DNA of 9,239 bases from DASYSA01 sp036003885 (GTDB taxonomy: Bacteria; Acidobacteriota; Blastocatellia; UBA7656). The notes under the pieces were generated by a model. That model ran no database searches, was not told where the DNA came from, and saw nothing but the letters and a program-made list of their open reading frames with translations. A program made the translations under genes and the position numbers. This document shows, in pieces, positions 1 to 6,479 of this stretch. Position 1 is the stretch's first letter. Each line of letters opens with the position of its first letter. The stretch covers positions 1-9,239 of the forward strand of contig DASYSA010000209.1 of NCBI GenBank assembly GCA_036003885.1. Reading direction: 5' to 3'.

Positions 1-2488
1 ATCGCAGCAGGTCGCGTCCGCTGGTCAGGTAGGTGAACGCATATCGTTCGACCAGGTAGCGGTTCTGCTCGTCAACGAACGCTTCAAAAGGGATCAGGTT
101 GAGCGCTCCATCCGGCGACACCAGCAGGTGCGTGGCATCACCCAGCAACGCGCGAACGGGCCGCATTACTTTTTCATCCATCGCGCGCGCGAGGCGCCGG
201 ACCTCCCCTCGTTGAGGGTCGCGCAAGGCCTTACGCAGCGCGTCAATTACCTCGTCAATCTGTCTTGCTTCGCCAAGCTCTATCCATTGAATCTCACCCT
301 GAGGGCGCAGGACGCAGGCCACGTAGCGCGGATCGCCATAGGCTTTTGCGTCGCCTGCTTTCGGATCAAACGGACGATAGGCAGAAAACTCAACTAACGC
401 TGCGTCGGCCGGGATCGAGGCCCGAACTGCCGCCAGCGTAACCGGTACCGCGGGCTCGTAGAATCCGGCGCTGCTGCGGCTGATCTTGTTTTCGAGTTTT
501 TCCCTCTCTTCTTCAAGAGCCCTGATCCGTTTCTGATGCGCATCGAGAGTCATCTTCTGGGGTCCGTTGAGCACGAGCCTGGCCAGTTGCGCGGTAGCGC
601 TGCTCAACTGGTCGAGCAGAGTATGATCCTGCGTTGTGAGGCGCCGGCGAAGTGTCGCGCTGCTATCCGACATCGCGTCAAGCACGCGCCCTTTGCGCTG
701 GAGGATGATCGTCGCGGCAAGTTCCTGCGCCTGAGAATTATCAGGAGCGGCGCGCGCATGCAGAGAGAGAGTACGGTCAGTGATTTCTGACAGTGAGGTC
801 AGGTAAGCCAGTTTCTGTCGTTCTGAGCCGGTTGCCAGATTGAGGGCGATGTTGTGCTCGGTGATCTCATTGGCGCGCAATTGACTCGTTATTGCCTGAT
901 CAAACTCGCCCCTGGCCGTATAGAGGGTGGCAAGGTTACTCAGCGACTCGGCGACCTCGGGGTGTTCAGGCCCAAGCGATTTCTCCCTGATCTGCAGCGC
1001 ACGTTGATGCAGCGTCTCGGCTTTGGCAAAGTCGCCTTTGTCCTTATACAGGATAGCGAGGTTGTTGAGTGTGTCAGCAACCTCAGGATGCTCCGGCCCC
1101 AATGTTTTCTCCAGGATCTCTCGTTCGCTGCGATAGAGCTCCTCAGCTTTGATAAAGTCACCCTTGCTTCGATAGACCATGGCGAGGTTGCCGCGCGCGA
1201 ACGCGACGTTGGGGTGCTCCGGCCCCAGCCGTTTCTCGAGGATCTCCAGCACGCGTTGATTGAGCTGCTCGGCCGTGGTGTAGTCACCCCTCAGACGTGC
1301 GACTTCCCCGAGATTGCCGATCAGGGCCGCGACATTGGGGTGCTCCGGACCCAGCCTTTTCTGCAGGATCTCCAGCGCGCGTCGATAGAGTTGCTCAGCT
1401 TTGACCAGATCGCCTTTGTGCTTGTAGACGTTGGCCAGGTTGTTGACCGAGATAGCGACCGAAGGATGCTCTGGTCCCAGCGCCTTCTGCAGAATCTCTA
1501 TCGAGCGTTGATTGAGATCTTCGGCATCGGTGTAGTTACCCCTTAAACGAGCGACTTCCGCGAGATTGCCGAGCGAGCCGGCAACGGCGGGGTGTTCCGG
1601 CCCCAGCGCTTTCTCCAGGATATCCAGCGCGCATCGATTGAATTGCTCAGCATTGGCAAAGTCGCCTTTGTCCTTGTAGAGGATGGCGAGATTGTTTAAT
1701 GCTTGAGCTACATGGGGGTGCTCCCGCCCAAGCGCTTTCTCTCTGATCTCCAGCGCGCGTCGATAGAGATCCTCAGCTTTGTCAAAGTCTCCCTGGTCTT
1801 TATGGATGTTCGCGAGGTTGAAAAGCGACTGAGCGACATCTGCGTGGTCCTTCCCCACCGTCCTCTCCCGGATCTCCAGCGCTCGTTCACCGAGTGCGAG
1901 GGCTTCACTGAATTTTCCGGCGCCACGCAAACCAACACATTCTGCCGACAACCGTCGTGCTTCTTGCAACGAGCGGTCTCTTTCCGTCGCAACGCGCAAT
2001 CCGTCCAGTCTAACGGTATAGCCTCCGGCGGCCGCTTTCGGCTGCTTTGCTTCGACAATTAGCCCGTATCTGCCGGCGATTTTCGCCACCAGCTCAACTT
2101 TTTCCTCTCCCTTTAGCCTGCTTTCAGAATCAAACTCTGCAATCTGCTTATCATCCGGGCCTATCAATCGCACTATCACATCAATGCCGCGCTGTTCGAC
2201 GGTAACGCTTGCGTATTGACCTTCAGCGAGCGTCATCTGATATTCGTGCTTCTGCCCGGCTATCAGGTCACGCTCGAGCGGTACATTGAGATCAAGCGTG
2301 ATTGCGTTTGGTGCGGGCTGCTGTGTTTGCTGGACCGAAGAACGGGAAGAAGGCGAGCCGTGTGTAGCCGCTTTAGCGCCCGGATTCGTGACAAAGGAGA
2401 GCAGGAGCAATGAAACCGAGCAAAGGGTAAGGCTCAAAGTTCTCCCGCCCAGGACAGCTAATCGCAAGCAGGTCATCCTACAAAACAT
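1..2488 (-). CDS. Exported TPR-CHAT protein (3' end cut by window edge)
   Basis: An open frame of 829 codons runs from the ATG at 2488 through the left edge, so the C-terminus is missing. The start has AGGAG seven bases upstream (2496-2500). Residues 1-40 look like a Sec signal peptide: basic start, a hydrophobic stretch around 18-33, then GAKA-A. Residues about 60-165 form a beta-rich domain resembling the PPC-like module often found ahead of TPR-CHAT regions. Residues about 180-545 hold kinesin-light-chain-type TPRs of 42 residues with a recurring LGPEHP motif. A helical linker (about 557-680, including RKGRVLDAM) leads into a CHAT domain from about 683, recognised by IPADAALVEF and LVSPDGALNLIPFEAF. 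CHAT is a caspase-like fold (family knowledge). The expected catalytic His and Cys would lie beyond the window, so activity cannot be judged. The signal peptide implies a periplasmic or extracellular location, with the TPRs as a protein-binding scaffold. The substrate is unknown. Confidence 0.9.
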   Translation of the reverse strand, partial: MFCRMTCLRLAVLGGRTLSLTLCSVSLLLLSFVTNPGAKAATHGSPSSRSSVQQTQQPAPNAITLDLNVPLERDLIAGQKHEYQMTLAEGQYASVTVEQRGIDVIVRLIGPDDKQIAEFDSESRLKGEEKVELVAKIAGRYGLIVEAKQPKAAAGGYTVRLDGLRVATERDRSLQEARRLSAECVGLRGAGKFSEALALGERALEIRERTVGKDHADVAQSLFNLANIHKDQGDFDKAEDLYRRALEIREKALGREHPHVAQALNNLAILYKDKGDFANAEQFNRCALDILEKALGPEHPAVAGSLGNLAEVARLRGNYTDAEDLNQRSIEILQKALGPEHPSVAISVNNLANVYKHKGDLVKAEQLYRRALEILQKRLGPEHPNVAALIGNLGEVARLRGDYTTAEQLNQRVLEILEKRLGPEHPNVAFARGNLAMVYRSKGDFIKAEELYRSEREILEKTLGPEHPEVADTLNNLAILYKDKGDFAKAETLHQRALQIREKSLGPEHPEVAESLSNLATLYTARGEFDQAITSQLRANEITEHNIALNLATGSERQKLAYLTSLSEITDRTLSLHARAAPDNSQAQELAATIILQRKGRVLDAMSDSSATLRRRLTTQDHTLLDQLSSATAQLARLVLNGPQKMTLDAHQKRIRALEEEREKLENKISRSSAGFYEPAVPVTLAAVRASIPADAALVEFSAYRPFDPKAGDAKAYGDPRYVACVLRPQGEIQWIELGEARQIDEVIDALRKALRDPQRGEVRRLARAMDEKVMRPVRALLGDATHLLVSPDGALNLIPFEAFVDEQNRYLVERYAFTYLTSGRDLLR
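947..1828 (-). repeat. Seven tandem 126-bp TPR-coding repeats
   Basis: Seven full units of 42 codons follow one another within the TPR-CHAT gene (its residues 221-514), with a partial unit on each side. The LGPEHP-coding segment recurs every 126 bases on the plus strand, at about 1087, 1213, 1339, 1465, 1591 and 1717. Units 3 and 5 share an AEVARLRG-type helix and LNQR, while units 2, 4, 6 and 7 share the NNLAxxYKxKGD type. The array therefore contains a 252-bp two-unit module duplicated as 3-4 and 5-6. A 23-base identical stretch starts at both 1023 and 1653, exactly five units apart. Together these show expansion by duplication. Confidence 0.9.
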
Positions 2489-2744
2489 CTTTGAACTCCT
2501 GAAGTCGAGCAAACCTTCCCGGGCCATTCGCCGCGTAGGTGCGAGAGACGACTCCTGATCCATACCGGGCCGGCGCATTTCAATATTTGGCATCCATCCC
2601 CATTTTCATGACGCGAACGAGGCATCGATCATTGCACTATATTTCTGTTTCGATGGTTTGTGGGAACGAGGGACACGCTACGATGGTTGTTAGGATGCAA
2701 ATCGGAGCGATCATGGCCTGCCATGAACTCGCAGCGGTCTTCCC
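2489..2744. other. Intergenic region between mlaD and the TPR-CHAT gene
   Basis: These 256 bases separate the mlaD stop from the TPR-CHAT start. Both genes read on the minus strand. The region holds a perfect 16-bp palindrome just after mlaD and a Shine-Dalgarno sequence at its TPR-CHAT end. A TATAGT hexamer on the minus strand (plus 2636-2641) could be a -10 element, but the -35 position has no good match, so I do not call a promoter. No T-rich terminator follows mlaD, so read-through into the TPR-CHAT gene is possible. Short open frames here show no family resemblance. Confidence 0.6.
2711..2726. promoter_or_regulatory. 16-bp perfect palindrome downstream of mlaD
   Basis: The sequence TCATGGC-CT-GCCATGA is a perfect inverted repeat with 7-bp arms. 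It starts 18 bases past the mlaD stop and lies about 220 bases upstream of the TPR-CHAT start. Its size suits a dimeric regulator site. As RNA it would form a short hairpin, but no U-tract follows, so it is not a good intrinsic terminator. The role is unknown. Confidence 0.35.
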
Positions 2745-3869
2745 TCACTTCTTGGTCTTTGCTTCGATGAGGCGCTGGTCCCGGGCGCCCGGATAGATGA
2801 GGACCGTGACATACCCTCTCTTATCCACCGTTTTTTCGCCGCCCTCGCCCAGGCCCATAGTCTTGATCCGGGAGTCGTCGACGCGGAACTTCTGCGCCAG
2901 GTATTGCCGCACAGTCATGGCTCGCGCCTGCGAAAGCGTTTGGTTCTCCTCCTTCGTCCCCTGCATGCCACTATAGGCCACGACTACGGCGAGGCCGAAA
3001 GGATTACTTTCGAGGACCGTCCCGACCTGATTCAGCATTTTCTCTTGACGTAGCTTCGCCGTATCCGGCTTGTCGAAGAGGTCTTTGCCCTCAAAGGTGA
3101 ACTTCTGCGAAGGCGTGCGGTCAGGTAGTTTGGCGATGGCATTCCGGGTCAACTCCGATGAATCGAAATACCCTCGCTTCTTGAAGAATCCTTTCAAGAA
3201 AAAGTTGTGCTTCAACGCCTCCATATTTTCACTGAACGACGTGACGCCGGCCATGGCCTGGCTCACGGTTGCGTTGAGGTTGCTGTAGACCGACCGGTCG
3301 TTGACCATCGCCCCGAGTGTGCCCTGTCCGTTGTCTATCTTGCCGGTGATGGACTTCAGGTCATCGCTGGCGTCGTTGATGTTGCCGATCGCAACTTTTG
3401 ATGAATCGATCGCCTCTTTCGCCGAGTCGAGCATTTCGCTGGTTTTCCTCGCCACGTCGGCGTAGTCGACTGGCGGCCGGCTGTCGATGACGTCGCCGTC
3501 GTGAACCTGTTCGCCCTCCAGAGAGCCGAAGGAGACGGCGACGTATTTGCTGCCGAGTAATCCTTCGGTCTCTATCGAAGCGATGGAGTCTCTTTTCACC
3601 ACATCGCGCGTGGAATTCTTGAGTTCCATCTCGACGATCACCTTATCGCCGGGCTGGTGTGGCAGTTGAATCCGTTGGACCGTTCCGACGTGCACACCAC
3701 CGGCGCGCACCGACGCCCCCTCATCAAGCCCCGCTACGTTGTCGAATGGAGCGCTGAGGTGGTACGTGCGAGTGAAGCGGAATTGTCTGTCGCCAATCCA
3801 GAATATCATCATTCCGAACGCGACCATGGCGACAAGGACGAACGCTCCGAGACGTGCTGTGCTGGACAT
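2745..3869 (-). CDS. mlaD: MlaD/MCE-family lipid transport protein with C-terminal OmpA-like domain
   Basis: This 374-residue protein is the substrate-binding ring subunit of an Mla-type transporter. Residues about 8-26 form one N-terminal membrane anchor. The MCE domain spans about 36-115 (NVAGLDEGASVRAGGVHVG, then TEGLLGSKYV). A helical stretch (about 136-220) with GQGTLGAMVNDRSVYSNL follows, as usual for MCE proteins, then a conserved-looking NFFLKGFFKKRGY. Residues about 257-359 match an OmpA-like fold: LSQARAMTVRQYL, then DDSRIKTMGLGE. Aligned to OmpA, the peptidoglycan-binding Asp of the GHTD motif is Gly301 here, while the paired Arg (Arg316, 15 residues later) is kept. The start is one base after the mlaF stop, with a strong ribosome site inside the end of mlaF. 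In the periplasm it should assemble on MlaE and carry phospholipid or another lipid; the substrate is inferred from the family. Confidence 0.9.
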   Translation of the reverse strand: MSSTARLGAFVLVAMVAFGMMIFWIGDRQFRFTRTYHLSAPFDNVAGLDEGASVRAGGVHVGTVQRIQLPHQPGDKVIVEMELKNSTRDVVKRDSIASIETEGLLGSKYVAVSFGSLEGEQVHDGDVIDSRPPVDYADVARKTSEMLDSAKEAIDSSKVAIGNINDASDDLKSITGKIDNGQGTLGAMVNDRSVYSNLNATVSQAMAGVTSFSENMEALKHNFFLKGFFKKRGYFDSSELTRNAIAKLPDRTPSQKFTFEGKDLFDKPDTAKLRQEKMLNQVGTVLESNPFGLAVVVAYSGMQGTKEENQTLSQARAMTVRQYLAQKFRVDDSRIKTMGLGEGGEKTVDKRGYVTVLIYPGARDQRLIEAKTKK

Positions 3870-3870
3870 A

Positions 3871-4635
3871 TCAATTCACCTCCCCGGACTCCTGCATGAA
3901 CTTCGAGACCACCGGGTGATCGCTGTGCTTCAAGTCCTCAAGTGTGCCTTCAATTACGATTTTGCCTTCGTCGAGCATTGCGACGTGATCGGCCACCGTC
4001 TTCACGCTGCGCATATCGTGCGTGACGACGACGGAAGAGATTTGCCGCTCTTCCTGCAACTCGCGGATCAGGTCATTGATCTCTCCCGCCGTGATCGGGT
4101 CGAGTCCCGCCGTCGGTTCGTCGAGCAGCATGATCTTTGGGTCGAGCGCGAGCGCGCGCGCCAGCCCCACACGTTTCTTCATCCCGCCGGAAATGTCGGC
4201 CGGCATCTTTTCGGCAGCATCCTCCATGCCGACGCGTCCGAGCAGTTCGCGCGCGCGATCGCTGCGTTCGCTGTCGCTCATTGTCGTGTGTCGCTGCAAT
4301 GGAAAGGCAACATTCTGCTCCACAGTGAACGAGTCATATAGCGCGGCCTGTTGAAAGAGAAAGCCGACCGTCTTGCGCACCCGATTCAATTCATCGAGCG
4401 GCAGTGCGGTTGTTGCCTCGCCGTTGATCTCGACTTCGCCCTCGTCGGGTCTTTGCAGACCGACGATCAGTTTGAGCAACACGCTCTTGCCCGTGCCGCT
4501 GCGGCCAAGCACGGTCACCGTCTCTCCCCGCCTGACTTCGAAGTCGATGCGGTCTAACACCTTCTGCTCGCCGAACGACTTGCTCAAGCCTCGCACTCGG
4601 ATCGCCACCTTGTCGCTATCGTCTTTCATAATCAT
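3871..4635 (-). CDS. mlaF: MlaF-type ABC transporter ATPase
   Basis: This 254-residue cytoplasmic ATPase powers the Mla transporter. All nucleotide-binding motifs are present and intact: Walker A GRSGTGKS (44-51), Q-loop Gln95 in LFQQAALYDS, signature ISGGMKKR (148-155), Walker B IMLLDEP (168-174), D-loop GLDP (177-180) and the switch His206 in VVVTHD. The ISGGMKKR signature and the FQQAALYDSFTVEQNV segment are typical of the MlaF/Ttg2A group rather than of general importers. Its ATG overlaps the mlaE stop as ATGA (4-bp overlap), with no good Shine-Dalgarno, so translation is probably coupled. A second ATG two codons later (4629) is an alternative start. No mlaB (STAS) gene, the usual partner in Proteobacteria, is adjacent. 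Confidence 0.95.
   Translation of the reverse strand: MIMKDDSDKVAIRVRGLSKSFGEQKVLDRIDFEVRRGETVTVLGRSGTGKSVLLKLIVGLQRPDEGEVEINGEATTALPLDELNRVRKTVGFLFQQAALYDSFTVEQNVAFPLQRHTTMSDSERSDRARELLGRVGMEDAAEKMPADISGGMKKRVGLARALALDPKIMLLDEPTAGLDPITAGEINDLIRELQEERQISSVVVTHDMRSVKTVADHVAMLDEGKIVIEGTLEDLKHSDHPVVSKFMQESGEVN
3877..3885 (-). promoter_or_regulatory. Ribosome binding site of mlaD, inside the mlaF end
   Basis: GGGGAGGTG on the minus strand lies seven bases before the mlaD ATG and also encodes the last residues of MlaF (GEV). This fixes the mlaD start and ties its translation to that of mlaF. Confidence 0.8.
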
Positions 4636-5501
4636 TCAGGAAACAACGTGATGATCAATCGCACCAGCACGACGTCGGCGAGAATCACAAACAAGGATGC
4701 CAGCACGACGGCGCTCGTCGAAGCGCGTCCTACACCCGCTGTCCCTCCCTTGGCGCGCATGCCTTGAAAGCAGCCCATTACTCCGATGATGAAACCGAAG
4801 ACCACGGTTTTCAACGTCGAGGGCAGCATGTCTCCGAAGTCTGCCCCCTTGAGACCATAGTTGAGAAAAAGCTTAAAAGGCATCGGCTCGGTGAGCGCAT
4901 TGGTAACCCAGCCAGTGAGTATGCCGCAGAGATCAGCTACTGCAGTGAGCAGCGGCAACATCAACATGCAGGCAAGGACCCGCGTTGCGACCAGGAACTT
5001 GTACGGATTGACCGCCGACACCTCCATGGCGTCGATTTGCTCTGTGACCCGCATCGAGCCGAGTTCTGCGCCGATGCCTGCGCCGACACGCCCGCTGACC
5101 ACGAGCGCGGTGATGATTGGACCGCTCTCCTTCACGAGGGATAGAACGATCACAGTCGGCAAGAGCGATTTCGCGCCGAACTGAACCAGGCTGTCACGTG
5201 TGTGCAACGATAACACGACGCCGATCGCCGACCCCGCCAGCGCCACCAGCGGGAGCGACTTCGCGCCGACCTCATCCATCTGCCTCAGGAGTTCTTTGCC
5301 TTCAAAGGGCGGCGTCACCGCCGCCCTCGCAAGCCGGACACAGAATTTGCCAATCTCGCCGAACCACTCAAGGGAGCCTAGCAGCAGGCGCCTGAAACCC
5401 ACGGATACCACTTTCACGTGGTCTGCCTCAGGCTTAACACCGACCGAAACCGCTAGCAGAATCGCGCTCAACACCAGAACAATTTGTGACCACAGTTTCA
5501 T
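4632..5501 (-). CDS. mlaE: MlaE-type ABC transporter permease
   Basis: This 289-residue inner-membrane permease belongs to the MlaE/YrbE family. Family features are the EWFGEIGKF amphipathic helix (about 45-53), the ALAGSAIGVVLSL membrane helix, the SGRVGAGIGAELGSMRVTEQIDAME segment around 136-160, and the C-terminal GGTAGVGRASTSAVV with a last membrane helix to residue 287. It has about 30 more N-terminal residues than a typical MlaE, forming a hydrophobic, signal-like stretch (7-22). The ATG has AGAGGTG seven bases upstream, so the long form is favoured. A GTG at 5417 (residue 29) preceded by GAGG is an alternative that gives the usual length. It is the first gene of the mlaE-mlaF-mlaD operon and lies 134 bases after the PRC-barrel gene. 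I see no clear promoter or terminator in that gap, so joint transcription with the PRC-barrel gene is possible. Confidence 0.93.
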   Translation of the reverse strand: MKLWSQIVLVLSAILLAVSVGVKPEADHVKVVSVGFRRLLLGSLEWFGEIGKFCVRLARAAVTPPFEGKELLRQMDEVGAKSLPLVALAGSAIGVVLSLHTRDSLVQFGAKSLLPTVIVLSLVKESGPIITALVVSGRVGAGIGAELGSMRVTEQIDAMEVSAVNPYKFLVATRVLACMLMLPLLTAVADLCGILTGWVTNALTEPMPFKLFLNYGLKGADFGDMLPSTLKTVVFGFIIGVMGCFQGMRAKGGTAGVGRASTSAVVLASLFVILADVVLVRLIITLFPE

Positions 5502-5508
5502 AAGTCAA

Positions 5509-5515
5509 CACCTCT
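5509..5515 (-). promoter_or_regulatory. Ribosome binding site deciding the mlaE start
   Basis: AGAGGTG on the minus strand sits seven bases before the ATG at 5501. It supports the longer MlaE with the extra N-terminal hydrophobic segment over the internal GTG at 5417. Confidence 0.7.
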
Positions 5516-5635
5516 CTGCGGTGGTGACAATTACCGACGACCAGACAGACTCGCCCAAATCCCAGGTAAGACGTTGCTTTCATTCTCTCATCCCTGCTTG
5601 AGCGCTGCCCTCTATCACCTGAGCGCATTCAGAAG

Positions 5636-6070
5636 CTACAGAAGCGGTGGATAGTAAGGATAAGGCGGATAAACATAGCCCTTATCCCAATACGGATCGT
5701 AACCATAGTAGCCATACATATTGGTCACGAATCGCCTGTCCACTAGTTCCGGAGAATAGGCCGGCGCCCGCGCCACATGTTCTCTGGTCTGGGAAATCCG
5801 TACTTCGTCAGCGCTCATGCTCGTGATGGCGTCAACAGGGATCAGGAACTTGGTCTTGCCCAAGCCCAGGAACCCTTGAGAGGAGACTTGCAGAAAACGA
5901 ACTTTCCCTTCAGGCTGATCGACGAATAAATCGTCAACCTCGCCAATCTCTTCGCGGTTGCTGTCGTACACCTTTCGCCCGCGAATGTCCTCACTGCGAT
6001 CGGAAAAGGAGAGTGTCGTATCACTCAGCTTCACCATCACCGATGATTCGTCAATCTTTGCTTTCGCCAT
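5636..6070 (-). CDS. PRC-barrel domain protein with tyrosine-rich tail
   Basis: This 144-residue protein has a PRC-barrel-like domain at about residues 23-95 (DIRGRKVYDSNREEIGEVDD, then KVRFLQVSSQGFLGLGKTKF, then IPVDAI). The PRC-barrel is a small beta-barrel known from RimM and photosynthetic reaction centre H subunits and often used in stress or surface-linked proteins. There is no signal peptide or membrane segment, so it should be cytoplasmic. The C-terminus (119-140) has ten tyrosines in 22 residues, with interspersed glycine and proline. This tail is unlike the acidic or lysine-rich tails seen elsewhere and suggests a low-complexity interaction segment. GGGAGG lies five bases before the ATG. 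The specific role is unknown. Confidence 0.85.
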   Translation of the reverse strand: MAKAKIDESSVMVKLSDTTLSFSDRSEDIRGRKVYDSNREEIGEVDDLFVDQPEGKVRFLQVSSQGFLGLGKTKFLIPVDAITSMSADEVRISQTREHVARAPAYSPELVDRRFVTNMYGYYGYDPYWDKGYVYPPYPYYPPLL

Positions 6071-6135
6071 TGTTTCCTCCCTTTGGAAAGGAACCGGATT
6101 ACCGACGCCTCAGCCCCATTTCCTATCGTGCATCC

Positions 6136-6166
6136 ATTCAAGACAGTCTGACTTGTTCATCGTCAA
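6136..6166 (-). promoter_or_regulatory. Possible promoter of the PRC-barrel gene
   Basis: On the minus strand TTGACG (plus 6161-6166), preceded by a T-run, matches a sigma70-type -35. TTGAAT (plus 6136-6141) could be its -10. The 19-base spacer is long and the -10 matches only four of six positions. The distance to the ATG is about 65 bases. Confidence 0.25.
6139..6155. promoter_or_regulatory. 17-bp inverted repeat, possible operator
   Basis: CAAGACAGTCTGACTTG is an inverted repeat around a central T with one mismatched pair. It overlaps the spacer and -10 of the possible promoter upstream of the PRC-barrel gene, a position that suits a repressor site. There is no direct proof of function. 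Confidence 0.25.
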
Positions 6167-6447
6167 AAAAGCATTGCGGTGCTCTTCTAATCGATGTTCA
6201 GTGACTAATCAGAGTACGCCATGAAGCATGAAGGCAATCCTCGTGCCCGGGACAAGCCCGCTACTCGTAAGTACTAAAATGTCGAGGGAACGCCATCGAA
6301 CCGGGCTCTGGCGACGCAAGAAACAATGCTTTTATCGGGGATGGTCTTCTACTCCGACAGCCCCGGACTGCCTGAGCGCTTCAGCGGCCTCTTCGTGTCC
6401 TTGCGAGTATTCGTTTGGAGTTTCCAATCGTAGGACCCTCATACACG

Positions 6448-6479
6448 CCGCTGATGACGCAGTACTACTTCACCAGCGG
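6448..6479 (-). terminator. Weak hairpin at the dehydrogenase stop codon
   Basis: CCGCTG (6448-6453) pairs with CAGCGG (6474-6479), and two more pairs follow one mismatch. The stem spans the TAG stop at 6465-6467. There is no U-tract after it, so it is at best a weak or Rho-assisted 3' end. Confidence 0.2.

Larger units (their letters stand above)
6071..6464. other. 394-base stretch without a convincing gene
   Basis: This gap lies between the dehydrogenase stop and the PRC-barrel start, both on the minus strand. Its right end holds a possible hairpin overlapping the dehydrogenase stop codon (6448-6479). A small TTGGA/TCCAA hairpin sits at 6415-6427, and a CGCCA/TGGCG stem at 6291-6313. None is followed by a clear T-run. 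Its left end (6071-6170) holds the likely promoter region of the PRC-barrel gene. A plus-strand open frame from 6228 continues antisense into the dehydrogenase and looks spurious. No coding similarity, tRNA or mobile element is visible. Confidence 0.55.

Noticed and set aside
854..1546. 230-residue plus-strand open frame with internally repeated sequence
   Set aside because: It is the antisense of the TPR repeats. Its periodicity comes from the 126-bp units on the minus strand, and it matches no family.
947..1828. Evenly spaced repeats resembling a CRISPR array
   Set aside because: The repeats are contiguous 126-bp coding units without unique spacers and translate as TPRs.
1708..2058. Minus-strand open frame of 116 residues rich in Arg and Ser
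   Set aside because: It is in another frame of the TPR-CHAT gene, whose own frame gives clear TPR motifs over the same bases.
2636..2664. Possible promoter of the TPR-CHAT gene with TATAGT as -10
   Set aside because: No acceptable -35 at 16-19 bases, so it is noted only in the intergenic entry.
3739..4341. 200-residue plus-strand open frame
   Set aside because: It is antisense to mlaD and mlaF, which have full family motifs. It is a shadow caused by GC-rich codon structure.
6291..6313. Possible tRNA fragment: GGTTCGAT on the minus strand resembles a T-loop
   Set aside because: The flanking bases do not pair as a T-stem, and no anticodon or acceptor arm is found nearby.
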